From Anastrepha obliqua (lineage: Eukaryota; Arthropoda; Insecta; Diptera; Tephritidae), in assembly GCF_027943255.1 (NCBI RefSeq), contig NC_072893.1:45406001-45470000 (forward strand): a DNA stretch of 64,000 bases, in the 5' to 3' direction. The notes beneath the pieces were generated by a model. It was not told the origin of the DNA. It was given only the letters and a program-made list of their open reading frames with translations, and ran no database searches. The first letter of the stretch is position 1, and the number at the start of each line of letters is the position of its first letter. The position numbers were made by a program, and so were the translations under genes. Shown in pieces: positions 1 to 9,585 of the stretch.

Positions 1-54
1 TGGTAGCGGCAGGCTAATCACCTACCCTGTCAGAACCTAAATAGATTTACGAAA

Positions 55-300
55 CCAACGCAAGACATCTTGTCGAGGCCCTTTGCCCCCGAGAAGAGTG
101 AACAAGGGAAAAAAACATTGAAACTCTAAATGCTTTGTGGGTGAACCAGCCTCGATTGAGGCATTGGAAGCCAACATTACTAGAGTTATTCTCGAGATAC
201 CGATTGAAGTCCTCTAGCGAGTCATTCAAAATTGGTGTTTACGGATTACGGCGCAGTTGTGGCCAACATTTGAAAGCGATTATCTTAAAAAAAAGTCTCA
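55..300 (+). pseudogene. DD41D-like mariner transposase, C-terminal remnant
   Basis: From about position 134 the plus strand reads VGEPASIEALEANITRVI, then a stop, then a tail ending TFESDYL. This is the segment after the third catalytic Asp in the other DD41D-type copies of this window (for example 33616-33801 and 31229-31465, where 'DKPATTQEL' or 'NKPATICEL' occupies the same place). The upstream part that should hold the catalytic third Asp is too decayed to read. Only about 80 residues are recognisable, so this is a dead fragment. It runs opposite to the N-terminal half found just downstream at 361-955, which suggests an inversion inside one ancestral copy. Family placement is by similarity to the window's better copies. 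Confidence 0.55.
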
Positions 301-360
301 TGAATGGTTAAAGAAAAAAAAACGAGACGAATATTTTTGTTTCTGAATTGATGACTACGC

Positions 361-955
361 CCAATGGTCATAAACCGCACCAAACAGTCACATGTTGAGG
401 ATAGAGAGGCTTGTCAACAATAACTCTTAGATTTTCCGACAATTTTGCTTGTTGACGAAGCCACCGAGGTGCAAATGGGCCTCATCACTTAAGATGATTT
501 TTCGATGGAATTCCAGATCATTTCATTTCAACGACCCAATCAGCAAAGACACGACGTTGTTGATGATCCTCCGGCTTGAGTTCTTGTGTTAGCTGTACTT
601 TATAAGCCTTAACACGCAAATCTTTATGTGGAATGCCGCCTACTTCAAAAGAATGACGAGAAATGGACAACCCTGGGTTTCCTCAACACTTTCGGCTACA
701 ACAGCAATATTTTCCGCTGTTCTTGAACGACGAGGTGGAGTTTTATTCTTGACATCACCAACTTGTCCCAACAGCTCAAATTTTTTCACCAATTTCTGTA
801 TTGCGGTCCAACAGGATACTTCACTGTCACTGCCAAATTTTCACCATTTTTATAGTGAATTTTAATAATTTCAATGCGTTGTCAAATATCAAAAAATCAC
901 AACTTCAAAAGTGACATCTACCGAAATAGCGGGCTATTCAAAATAACACCTGTTA
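361..955 (-). pseudogene. DD41D-like mariner transposase, N-terminal half
   Basis: On the minus strand frames assemble to a helix-turn-helix region (AIQKLVKKFELLGQV, then RRSRTAENIAVVAESVEE), a linker with QELKPEDHQQRR-like spacing, and the first catalytic Asp in KIILSDEAHLHLGGFVNKQN. A short stretch LRVIVDKPLYPQHVTVWCGL follows before a stop. The order HTH, linker, 'SDEAH...VNKQN' is that of the DD41D transposases elsewhere in the window. Several frameshifts and stops break it, and the second and third Asp are missing. The 5' end lies near 955, where 'ggtgttattttgaatagccc' (minus strand) looks like an element terminus. It cannot encode an active enzyme. Confidence 0.7.
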
Positions 956-2045
956 TTAGAAAACCCTTTATTAGAAAAAAAAAACCATGTGTCTAATAAT
1001 TTTGGTCATAGAACAAAATTAGTAGATAGCATGAAGAGAAATTTTTTTTTGTTTTAACCAACAAAAAAAACTTGCGGCTGGTTTATACTCTCCGTATCTC
1101 CATAAGCTAAGTCTGCATTTCACATTGAACCTCTCCCGTAATATTCTTTTATCTTCACTCAAATTACCTTTTAGTAAATTTTGTTAATTTGTGAACCACA
1201 AAAATTCCGTATTTTCCTTTTATAATAAATATACAAACTTTAATTCTTTCTCCTGCCCCTTAGCTTTGGCCCAATTTCTGCTACACAGCAATACACTGAC
1301 ACTTCGCCTGTACGTACAAATATACAAACATGTCTTTGTAAAAATGTTTAGCTATTTGTTCTTTTAATTTGCCATTTCTTTAAATTGAAATAACGAGCCC
1401 ATGAACAGCAACCAGACCACAGCGCCGAAATTCAATTAAACGTTTCGCAGTCATTTCTGCTCGTGCTATCAATTCAGGCCGGCCACTCAAACAACCGGCT
1501 AGATCAAATCAATCCATTCCCACAGCTTTTCGAAGCCCACCAAACTTACTCACTTTCCCATTTACTTACACACTTACATGCATATGAACTTAAATATCTA
1601 CTACAAATTCACTTAACAACTCAACTCAACTCGACTCTGCTCATCTCATTTTCTCAGTGGTTAACTCATTTATTCAGTTGTTCATTCATTCCGTTATTCA
1701 ATTCGTATTTATTCTTCGTACATTTTCCAACATTTAATTTTAGTCGAAGCCACAAAATGAGGTTAAAATGTTAAAAGGCAATCGATTGCTATTTAATTAA
1801 CTATCCAATTAAATATTGCATGCGTTTTTTTCCGGTTTACAGATTTTTTCTCTTTGCTTTTTATATTTGCGCTTGCCACAAACAGCGCTTATGCGCTCTA
1901 CTCTGAATTTTGTTGGTTTGATAAATTCACATTCCATATATTTGCAAATATACAATAAGTACATAAATATGGCATTTATAAGTATGAGTCTGTGTGTGTG
2001 TAGGCGCATTTAATTTGAATTATCGAATATATGGGCATACAAACA
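956..2045. other. AT-rich stretch without recognisable gene
   Basis: About 1.1 kb of A/T-rich sequence with homopolymer runs. The short open frames here (for example 1463-1774) have no recognisable domain and lie in a low-complexity context. I see no gene, element end or RNA gene that I can support. Confidence 0.6.
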
Positions 2046-2237
2046 TACGTGGCCTGTATGTAGGTAGGTAGGAGGTATAGTGGTTGTCGGTTGACACACC
2101 TAGGCCTGCTGTAGGCCCATTGTGATACCACCGGGGCTGTCCCCTCTCGTCACTCTACATTGTCCTCACTGAACCAACCTGTGGCTTTGATATATCTAAC
2201 AAGACTTGTTATTTTTATATTGACTACTTCTGCCCTG

Positions 2238-2580
2238 TTATTCAGGGAACTTTTTCCTAAAATTTTTTAACCTTCTTCTATCCAGAGCAAAGCATCCGCA
2301 TAGCAACTGTTCAATAGTTTCTTCGATGTCGTTACAGCTCCTACAATAGTCGTTATAGGGCGCTCCCATTCTGCTGGCATGCCCGCCAATCAGACAATGC
2401 CCTGTTAGGACGCCGAAAAGATGTCTCATGTTTTTCCTGCTTAGTTTCAACAGTCGGTTTGTGCGGCCCTTGTTCCATTCCGGCCACGTCATTCTGCTAG
2501 TTACACAGGTTAGGGACTAAGACCATAGCCTGTTGGCGGCACTGATAGTGTATTTATCTATACGCATCTTACAAGTTGCT
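2238..2580 (-). pseudogene. Retrotransposon C-terminal zinc-finger-like domain
   Basis: The 84-residue frame at 2238-2492 includes GVLTGHCLIGGHASRMG and then CRSC, followed by EETIEQLLCGC. In related copies here this is a C-x2-C...H-x4-C zinc-finger-like motif after RNase H; in this copy the His of the usual 'EH' pair is Gln. Residues upstream to 2580 (LATCKMRIDKY) link to the RNase H block beyond the insertion. The domain is thought to bind nucleic acid. It is a fragment of the split element 2046-4885. Confidence 0.7.
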
Positions 2581-2595
2581 AGAGGTATAGGTATG
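2581..2595. repeat. Target-site duplication, left copy (15 bp)
   Basis: The sequence agaggtataggtatg is repeated exactly at 4011-4025. It flanks the R1-like insertion and belongs to the LOA/I-like coding sequence, where only one copy is needed to keep the frame. Confidence 0.85.
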
Positions 2596-4010
2596 GTGAT
2601 TATAAGCTACGATATAGGTGCTTATAAGTGCGCGGAAGCAAAAAAGAATTATGAGAATCACGGTTGGCGGACACGAAATATTCTCACGGGAGGCGATTAA
2701 GTACCTCGGCGTGATGCTCGACACGAGGCTAAACTTCAAGGATCATCTGACAGCAGTTAATTGCAAAGCAGCGGCTGTCAATGGCGCACTAGCGAGAATT
2801 CTGCCTAACATAGGTGGTCCGCAAGGAGAGAGGAGACGACTCATATCGACTGTGACGGACTCTATCGAGTACCAGACGATGCAATATGCGTTATTGCTAG
2901 AAAGATACCAGTGGATATTCACGCGATGGAACTGTATCGCCTCTATGGAGTAAAAGGAGTGAAACCGATGATAGCAGAAAAGGCGGCAGAAAGAACGCGA
3001 TCGATGGTCGAATGGTAAAGAAGATGGGATGAGTCAACCAAAGGCCGGGGGACTTACAAACTGATACCGAACCTTGAAGGGTGGATGAATAAGAAGCATG
3101 GCGATATTGACTACTACCTAACTCAGATACTCACCGGGCACAGCTGCTTCCTTGAATATCTACAATGTTGCCAGCTGGCCGACAGCCCTTTTTGCCCGAG
3201 TTGCTCGAATACAGTCGAGAGCGCAGAACATGTGGCCTTTCACTGCAGACGTTTCGGTAAAGAACGAGCAATGCTGGATATATGCTCGACCAACACTAAA
3301 TGGGACGCCGAAAAAACGTTCGCGGCTACAGTCGTGACGAGGCTCAACCGCATTGACTGGGAAAGGAAAGCCCAGAAACGACAGCAGCAATTTCTACTGC
3401 AGCAACAACAGCGGCAGCAACAGTAGAAGCAGAAAGATAGAGTAAGTATTCAATACTATTAAGACATTAAATTAATTAGGTAACAAGACCAGCTAGATTA
3501 TTTCTTATCCAATGTACGTAATCCAGCTAAGTCATAATTCGACAGTTCTCAGGAGAAAAGGAAGGAAAAAAAATACGAAACAACCTTATAAATATAAAGA
3601 CTCTTCGTTGATTACAAAGTTTTTGGTACCTTTGCTAGCAGGTGGACAGTGGAGATGAACTATTTTAGACAACCCGACGACAGACACAGACGCTTGAGCT
3701 AAACACTCACAACAGTACCGAACTGAAGACAAGACAATAGTTTGAGAGTATCGGACTATTGCATTTTCTCCCATGAATACTATCGATGGCATAAAATCTC
3801 CATACGCCCACAGGAACCTGTTGTGTCAGTAGACATAAACGCAACTCCACCTTGAAGAAATGCTAACGCGGTTCCATGGTGGAAATCAGCTGAGGAGGAG
3901 GAATGTTATAGTGTTAGTGGGAGCATGCCCCACATACCATTGGTGTGACGGCACCTGTGATGATGTTTCAGACATTTTGATTTACACCTACTGACTAAAA
4001 AAACCAAAAA
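2596..4010 (+). mobile_element. R1-like non-LTR retrotransposon, 5'-truncated
   Basis: A plus-strand insertion bounded by a perfect 15-bp direct repeat and ending in an A-rich tail (gactaaaaaaaccaaaaa) directly before the right repeat, as expected for target-primed reverse transcription. It holds the end of an R1-clade-type reverse transcriptase (2618-2953) and the C-terminal Cys-His domain (3085-3426). About 580 bp of 3' untranslated sequence follows. The 5' end is truncated within RT, and internal deletions and frameshifts separate the two coding blocks. It sits inside, and antisense to, the LOA/I-like element. Confidence 0.8.
2618..3426 (+). pseudogene. R1-like reverse transcriptase end and C-terminal domain
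   Basis: Residues IKYLGVMLDTRLNFKDHL and ALARILPNIGGP are the RT thumb region of R1-type elements. After a gap and frame change, 3085-3426 reads YYLTQILTGHSCF and then CPSCSNTVESAEHVAFHC, a C-x2-C-x8-H-x4-C zinc-finger-like motif typical of the pol C-terminus. The end is Gln-rich (QQQQRQQQ), probably a slippage product of CAG/CAA repeats. No palm motif (YADD) is left. I infer R1 clade from the 'LTQ-LTGHG-F' plus C2HC arrangement. The copy is dead. Confidence 0.75.
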
Positions 4011-4025
4011 AGAGGTATAGGTATG
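4011..4025. repeat. Target-site duplication, right copy (15 bp)
   Basis: Exact copy of 2581-2595, immediately after the A-rich tail of the R1-like insertion. Confidence 0.85.
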
Positions 4026-4457
4026 TTCGCTTTGTCTGGTTGGATCGGTAGTGTGGTACCAAATCTCATTTGCTTTGCAGTTGCCATCTATGTCTCTATG
4101 ACCCGGCACCCAGAGCAGGTTTATTACAAAGTACTGTGATAGTTCTGGCAGAACGTCGATACATTATTTTACTGTCTTCGAATTAATATTAGGCGATGTT
4201 AAAGCTTTCAGGGCCGATTGGCTATCTGAATATATGTTTATATCTCTTGTTGTGGGGACACTTTTATTTAGGGCCAGCAGGCTTTCCCTGATAGCCAATA
4301 TTTCAGTTTGAAATACACTACAGTAATCCGTTAACTGGAATAAGATTTTGGCATTCATTCCTTCAGAATGAAGGCCTCCGCCTACTTGATCATTCAGCTT
4401 GGAACCATCAGTATAGATGCTGATTCCGCTTCTATTGTCCATTACCCCATTGTCCAA
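4026..4457 (-). pseudogene. Retrotransposon RNase H domain
   Basis: Minus-strand frame with the RNase H fold signatures in order: IYTDGSK (first Asp), FQTEILAIRESL (Glu), NIYSDSQSALKAL (second Asp). In a shifted frame GHRDIDGNCKANE supplies the last acidic residue. All four active-site positions are visible, but a frameshift near 4164 separates the last one. This domain degrades the RNA strand of the RNA-DNA hybrid during retrotransposition. The reading is cut at 4026 by the 15-bp repeat that marks the inserted R1-like element. Confidence 0.75.
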
Positions 4458-4846
4458 ACTCCTCTCGTTGGGAAAGTTGTGGCAAATAATGTGTTTAAAT
4501 GCAACTCTACTGAGTTACAAAAGTCTGTCGTTTGATGTAGAAAGGCGTATTCGTCTAGTATTCTTGCGTGACCTCTTCTGTTAGTGGCTAAGTTAGAAGA
4601 GTCTCTTAACCTAAGTGCCGATTTCGCCGTCAGCTGTTTGCTGTAGGCCTCAATCGGTAATAAGTGCAGCATGACATTCATCGCTGCCGTGAGCGTAGTC
4701 TTTAGTGCCCCGCTTATGCAGAGACTAGCACCTAGGCATTTTAGTGTTGTTCTTTTCTCGAGTGTTGGCCACCAGACTAAGACACCGTATGTCATGATAG
4801 GCCGTACCACTGCTGTATATAGCCAGTGTACTATTGTTGCCCCCAC
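4442..4846 (-). pseudogene. LOA/I-like reverse transcriptase, C-terminal part
   Basis: An open frame of 134 residues begins with VHWLYTAVVRPIMTYGVLVW, the conserved segment after the RT thumb in LINE elements. It continues through a weakly conserved connector (SGALKTTLTAAMNVMLHLLP) toward RNase H. The catalytic YADD region is missing because the copy is truncated at about 4885. The RNase H frame at 4164-4457 overlaps its end in another frame, so a frameshift separates the two domains. It would have been part of the pol protein that copies the element's RNA at a nicked target. Confidence 0.75.
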
Positions 4847-4989
4847 AATGTCAGATGGGCCTTCGGGGCCCGAGTGGGACTAATGAAAAATCTAAAGCAC
4901 ACAATTTTTATTAGATTTGCAAATTAAATAGTCAAAAAATTAATTAATTTCTATTAGACTTCAACTATTTATTATTCATACAAAAAGGT

Positions 4990-5440
4990 GGACAATCGGC
5001 GGAATTCTTTATAATTCGCATTCGTGCATTCAGTACAAAGAAAATTTTTCAAAACTCAGTAACATATCTTCGCAAATGGATCGGTGTATGCTGAAACAAT
5101 GCTCCGAAGACATCAACGCTTCCAGAAAGCTTTACTGCGTTATGCTTTGGGTTCTTTGAATATCTCTGTTCCAATTCCATCATATAAAAGTCGGTGCTCG
5201 CTCATTAATCTAAAAACACTAGATATTGGAAGGACTATTCTCTCCCTCACTTTTGCTTTCGATGTGATAAGTGGGCCGATTGAATGCCCGTAGCAACTCG
5301 AGAAAATTAATTTCAATATTCCTCAGCGAAGCTTACGAAATTATGAAATTTTCTGGTTAGCGATGGTTAGAACTAATTATGCTTCCAATGCCCCGATTTC
5401 TAGAGCTCCGAGAGAATTTAATGGGATCACGAAGGGAAGT
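4990..5440 (+). pseudogene. CR1/jockey-like reverse transcriptase, C-terminal fragment
   Basis: The frame from 5084 reads QRFQKALLRYALGSLNI, then CSLINLKTLDIGRTILSLTF and DVISGPIECP. After a frameshift it reads NIPQRSLRNYEIFWLAMVRT and NYASNAPISRAPREFNGI. The same order appears at 40240-40640 in the larger relic at 39444-40735, so both belong to one family of LINE elements without RNase H. Only the region after the RT palm is present. It is a dead fragment, and clade assignment (CR1 versus jockey group) is uncertain. Confidence 0.65.
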
Positions 5441-5644
5441 AATGTGCAACTTGATGGCTGATCAATAGAAATGAAGCCTTTCATCTCTTATTTTCAATCC
5501 CCTTATATCGCCTTCCAGTGGTGGTGTTGTTAACCTATCACGAAGATCAAGTAACATTCTATACATGATATAGATGAAACTTTGGTGGAAGTGATAGGAA
5601 CGAATGATATAAGATTAAATTCCCGAAGGGAGGCTGACCTTTCA
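5441..5644. other. Short unassigned stretch
   Basis: About 200 bp between two retroelement fragments. It may be 3' untranslated sequence of the preceding fragment, but I see no diagnostic feature. Confidence 0.4.
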
Positions 5645-5848
5645 GTTGACACCCTAATGTCAGTTTAAAAAAACCCCCATCTCGACACATCAACAACAGC
5701 CTCGGATAAGGAACGAACTTAGATGCCGACCATTGCAACGTTTGAAGGATTATGATTTGAAAATATGTGCTTGGAATGTTTTGACTGTGTTACAGCAAAG
5801 GAAGATGGCGGAAATTGCAGACGAACTAATGAAATATAAAACAAATTT

Positions 5849-5860
5849 ATGTTCATAGCA
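5849..5860. repeat. Target-site duplication, left copy (12 bp)
   Basis: The sequence atgttcatagca is repeated exactly at 7926-7937 and brackets the jockey insertion. The ATG that opens the long frame lies in this copy, so it belongs to the target and not to the element. Confidence 0.85.
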
Positions 5861-7699
5861 CCAAAACAAGCTAATAGAACAAATTCAGCAGCAACTGACA
5901 TTTCTATGAAGAAGCAAATTATTGAAAAACGAAAGTTAAGAAAAAGATGGCAAAAAACTAGATCACCTGACGACAAGAGAAAACTAAACTTAGCCACAAA
6001 AATTCTTAAGGATACTTTAAACAAAAGAAATAACAAAGAAATCGAAAACTATTTGAAGAACCTGACTCCCAACAAAGATACAAACTACTCTCTTTGGAAA
6101 TGTACCAAAACATTAAAAACCCAAATAAAACATCAACCACCACTAAAGAAAGATGACAATACATGGGCCGTTACAAAAGAGGAAAAAGCGAAAACTTTAG
6201 CAAAATACTTTGAAGAGGTTCTATCAAATGACGAAGAAAAGAAAATTGACAACCAAAACAACTACCATTATGACTTTACAAAAATAAAAAGGACGAATAC
6301 ACACGAAATAATAGCTTGCATCAAAAAAGGACTAAAACATAAAAAAAAAGCACCCGGATATGACTTGATAACAGGAAAAGCATTAGTGGAGCTACCAACC
6401 AAAGCATATATATTTTTGCGAACCGTTTTCAATGCCATGTTTCGCTTGCAATATTTTCCGAAACTCTGGAAAGTGGCAGAGATTATTGCATTGCCAAAAC
6501 CGGGTAAAGATCCAACTACCGTACCATCTTATAGACCAATAAGCTTACTACCGACAATATCTAAAATTGCTAAAAAATTACTGCATGATCGACTAACCCA
6601 ATTTCTGGAGAAAAAACGTATAATACCGGATCATCAATTTGGATTTAGAAAAAAACATTCGACTATCCAACAGATCCACAGAATTACAAATAAAATCCAA
6701 TCAGACTTTGAAAACAATCGTTATTGTGCGGCAGTATTCTTAGACGTAGCTAAAGCGTTTGACAAAGTGTGGCACAAAGGCTTACTCCACAAAATAAAAA
6801 TAATGATTCCTTTTGACTACTATCTTATCATAAAAAGCTACCTAACTAACCGAAGTTTCTATATTAAATATGACAATCAATGTTCAGATATTCATCAAAT
6901 AACTGCTGGAGTTCCGCAAGGAAGCGTTCTTGGACCTCTACTATATGTTTTATTCACCGCAGACATACCACCTCCTGACGAAATTAATTCATCAATTGCT
7001 ACGTTCGCAGACGATACAATACTACTGGCATCGGATAAAAGCTTAACTATCGCTACTGAAAAACTGCAGCGATACACAAACGCAGTTAAGGAATGGTTCG
7101 ATAATTGGTGCCTAAAAATAAATGAAGACAAAACCGTACAGGTTATATTTACTACCAAAACAAAATTTACTGCAGTTCCAATAAAAATAAATGGCAAAGC
7201 AATTACAATTAAACCAACTACTAAATACCTTGGAATACATTTGGACTCGAAACTAAATTGGAATCACCACATAAAGCAAAAGGTCAAACAAATAAAAGAA
7301 AAGTTTCGACAACTTCATTGGTTAATCAGCACAAAATCCAGACTTACTATACAGAACAAGCTATTATTGTACAAAGCCATGATTAAACCAATCTGGCTAT
7401 ATGAACTACAGGTGTGGGGAATGGCTAAAAAGTCTCACCTAGTAAAAATTCAACGACAGCAATCGAAGATTCTTCGAATTTTGACCATGTCTGACAGGTA
7501 CACGAAAAATGATGACATCCACAGGACTTTTAATATAGCAACAGTAGACGAAGAGACCAAAAATATAGCAAGAAGCCACTTTGAAAAAATACAGGAACAC
7601 AATAATGCAGAAATCAACAAACTTCTGGAAAGGGAAAAAAACACTGAAAGACGCTTAAAGAGAACTCGACCAAGCGACTTAATGAATGCTAGAAAATAA
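5861..7699 (+). CDS. Jockey-like reverse transcriptase (partial, open frame)
   Basis: The frame is open from the element's first base to a stop at 7697-7699, about 612 residues; the four codons before it (from 5849) come from the target site. RT motifs run in order: SYRPISLLPTISKIAKKLL, the first palm Asp in FLDVAKAFDKVWHKGL (Asp about residue 299), GVPQGSVLGPLLYVLFTADI, and the active-site FADD (about 386-389) in ATFADDTILLA. The thumb motif KYLGIHLDSKLNWNHHIKQK follows. Thus the RT core appears intact, with F replacing the usual Y of YADD, a variant found in the jockey group. The endonuclease domain that normally precedes it is missing. It has no promoter of its own; any translation would be accidental. 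Confidence 0.85.
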   Translation, partial: PKQANRTNSAATDISMKKQIIEKRKLRKRWQKTRSPDDKRKLNLATKILKDTLNKRNNKEIENYLKNLTPNKDTNYSLWKCTKTLKTQIKHQPPLKKDDNTWAVTKEEKAKTLAKYFEEVLSNDEEKKIDNQNNYHYDFTKIKRTNTHEIIACIKKGLKHKKKAPGYDLITGKALVELPTKAYIFLRTVFNAMFRLQYFPKLWKVAEIIALPKPGKDPTTVPSYRPISLLPTISKIAKKLLHDRLTQFLEKKRIIPDHQFGFRKKHSTIQQIHRITNKIQSDFENNRYCAAVFLDVAKAFDKVWHKGLLHKIKIMIPFDYYLIIKSYLTNRSFYIKYDNQCSDIHQITAGVPQGSVLGPLLYVLFTADIPPPDEINSSIATFADDTILLASDKSLTIATEKLQRYTNAVKEWFDNWCLKINEDKTVQVIFTTKTKFTAVPIKINGKAITIKPTTKYLGIHLDSKLNWNHHIKQKVKQIKEKFRQLHWLISTKSRLTIQNKLLLYKAMIKPIWLYELQVWGMAKKSHLVKIQRQQSKILRILTMSDRYTKNDDIHRTFNIATVDEETKNIARSHFEKIQEHNNAEINKLLEREKNTERRLKRTRPSDLMNARK

Positions 7700-7925
7700 T
7701 AAATGTGCAAAGGAGTTAAATTGTTGTAAAATTGTAATTATGTAGAGTAAAACATGTATTGAATATTATTTAATTGTATATAGTATTATTTCGTTTATTT
7801 TAATTTTTATCGCTTTGGCACTGGTCATTAAGCGATGTATGTAAATCCTGGCCAAATTGTTAAACAACGTACTTAATGTCATTGGACAGATGTATAAAAT
7901 AAAGGGGAAATAAAAAAAAAAAAAA
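5861..7925 (+). mobile_element. Jockey-clade non-LTR retrotransposon, 5'-truncated
   Basis: A LINE insertion with a 12-bp target duplication, a long reverse transcriptase frame, a roughly 200-bp 3' untranslated region with AATAAA near 7898, and a terminal A run to about 7925. It lacks ORF1 and the endonuclease because of 5' truncation, so it cannot move by itself. The open frame suggests a fairly recent insertion compared with the heavily decayed neighbours. It lies in the same orientation as the RTE-like endonuclease fragment it interrupts. Confidence 0.88.
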
Positions 7926-7937
7926 ATGTTCATAGCA
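7926..7937. repeat. Target-site duplication, right copy (12 bp)
   Basis: Exact copy of 5849-5860 following the poly-A tail of the jockey element. Confidence 0.85.
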
Positions 7938-8157
7938 ATAAATAAGATGGAAAGAAAGCGGAGAAATCAAACAAAGAGCCTATACAATATTCTAAAGCGG
8001 CTCTGAGTTGCAAGGTTCACGAGGATGTAGTTTCTTTGTGGACAGCAAAACTATAAGAAACTAACTGAGTTTACTCCCGATCAGCGACCGTTTCTGTTAC
8101 CTAAAATTAAAGGGCAAATTCCAAAATATATCAATAATAAACGTATGTATGTGCATT

Positions 8158-8618
8158 AGGGCGGGTCGATTTAAAAATCGCTCATTGCTCTGTGAAAATC
8201 GTACTCTAGGGATCAAAATAAGAAGCTTTGCCGAAGGAACCATGCCTCTAAAACGAATTCTGATGTCCCCCAATTTGGGTCGAACTTTTAGTGTCTTTTG
8301 AGGGGAGGCAAAAAAATCGCCCATTGCTCTGTGAAAATCATATTCTAGGGATCAAAATAAGAAACTTTGCCGAAGAAACCATACCTCTAAAACGAATTCT
8401 GATGTCCCCCAATTTGGGTCGAACTTTTTAGTTTCTTTTCTCATGTAAAGGCCAAAAATAGTGATATTTTGAAATGATTGTATGGGGAACCCCACAGAGG
8501 AGTTCCAGAGGGTGTGCCACTGGCATGGGTGGATCGGCCGTCCAAAGTTAGTGGGGTCGGTCATACATTTGGACTCGATTGGAGCACTCTAAATGGGTCA
8601 AAGTGGGATTTTTCGTTC
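8158..8618. mobile_element. Long-armed MITE, copy 1 (left arm duplicated, right arm lost)
   Basis: Starts with agggcgggtcgatttaaaaa. The arm 8178-8290 is repeated directly at about 8316-8429, then a middle segment 8430-8618 follows. The middle matches 57165-57350 on the same strand, and the first arm matches the reverse complement of 57352-57474. So the parent family has inverted arms of about 130 bp around a core of about 190 bp without coding potential. Here the right arm is missing and a mariner fragment begins directly after 'tttcgttc'. Confidence 0.75.
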
Positions 8619-9585
8619 AATAATATATTTTCCTTCAATTTTTTGTCCTTGGAGCCAAAATACGTTTCGATATCCCTTTTTATAGCTTCTTTTGAGGAGT
8701 AGTTCTTGTTGCTCATATGGGATTGAAGTTCACGGAAAAGGTGATAATCACAAGGTGCAATATCCGGAGAGTATGGTGGATGCGGCTTTAGCTCCCATTC
8801 GAGCTCGTTCAGCTTGCCTGATGTTTGCCTTGCGGTATGAGGTCTTGCGTTGTCGTGGTGAAACAAAACTTTGCGTCTATTCACTAAAGACGGTCGATTT
8901 TTTTTAAGTGCTATTTCAGGTTTGGTAGCTGATGGGAATAATAATCAGCAGTTATCGTCTGGTTTGGTTCTAGAAGCTCATAATAAACAATACCGCCCAT
9001 ATCCCTCGAAAATAGACAGGAGAATCTTCTTGGGGTGAAGGCCATCTCTAGGGGTCGGTTCTGGTGTTTCTTCTTTATCTAACCATTGGCGTTTGCGAAC
9101 AGGATTATTGTAAAGGACCCATTTCTCATCACCAGTAGCGATACGGTTCAAAAAACTTTCATTTTCAAGCCGTTGCAGCAGCTGAGAACACACATTCACT
9201 CTCTGCTGAAGATTGGCGACGGAAAGTCTATGTGGAACCCACTTTCACAGCTTTTGAACCTGTCCCAACTGAACCAGGTGCCTGTGAACTGTTCCATGCG
9301 ATGAATTTAACATCTGCACTATCATATCGACTGTCAAATTTGGCTTAGCTTGCACGAGTTCGAGCAAGGCGTCGGAGTTAAAGACTTCAGGACGACCAGC
9401 GCGCGGGGCATCCTCCACGTCGCAGTTACCACTTCGGAATTTTTAAAACCACTTTTGCGCAGTCCTTAGACTCACGGTATCCTCTCCATGAACAGTGTTT
9501 ATTTCTGCAGCAGCAGTTTTTGCATTTTTACCACTTTTATAAAAAAAATACAAAATATGCCTCTTAAACGCGTACGAAGATTCCA
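8619..9585 (-). pseudogene. DD34D mariner transposase, family M1, truncated
   Basis: Minus strand, starting at an ATG at 9585 (MESSYAFKRHILYFF). HTH region and linker are readable with in-frame stops (for example in the 'RTAQKWF' stretch). First catalytic Asp in ATGDEKWVLYNNPVRKRQWL; second in FHHDNARPHTARQ; third in PPYSPDIAPCDYHLF. Between second and third there are 34 residues, i.e. DD34D. A deletion follows 'GSKDKK' and the copy ends about at the last codons, joined to MITE copy 1. A second copy of the same family lies at 22130-23118. Stops make it non-functional. Confidence 0.85.

Larger units (their letters stand above)
2046..4885 (-). mobile_element. LOA/I-like non-LTR retrotransposon, 5'-truncated, split by an insertion
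   Basis: Minus-strand LINE-type element whose pieces are 4442-4846 (end of reverse transcriptase), 4026-4457 (RNase H) and 2238-2580 (C-terminal Cys-rich domain). The 3' end lies near 2046 with a short ACCT-type repeat. The two blocks join exactly if 2596-4010 and one copy of a 15-bp repeat are removed: the frame then runs IPIPLATCKMRIDKYTISAA, which matches the same position of the copy at 25640-27694 (LATCKLLIKDALISSAN). The RT fingers and palm and any ORF1 or endonuclease are absent, so it is a dead 5'-truncated copy. Clade naming rests on the RT-RNase H-Cys order and is approximate. Confidence 0.8.
5645..8142 (+). mobile_element. RTE-like endonuclease fragment split by a jockey insertion
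   Basis: Two pieces of one apurinic-type endonuclease domain. The left piece (to 5860) reads IRNELRCRPLQRLKDYDLKI then CAWNVLTVLQQRKMAEIADE, the 'WN...' start of the fold. The right piece (from 7938) reads IRWKESGEIKQRAYTIF, then a stop, then SDRFCYLKLKGKFQNISIIN. In intact relatives an Ala-Leu-Gln-Glu motif precedes 'IRWK'; here that junction is exactly the 12-bp repeat made by the jockey insertion and the catalytic Glu codon has become a stop. Everything downstream of the early endonuclease is missing, replaced by a MITE at 8158. RTE clade is my best guess. Confidence 0.7.

Noticed and set aside
1463..1774. 103-residue open frame
   Set aside because: Lies in T/C-rich simple sequence (tcatt, actta runs) and shows no recognisable motif.
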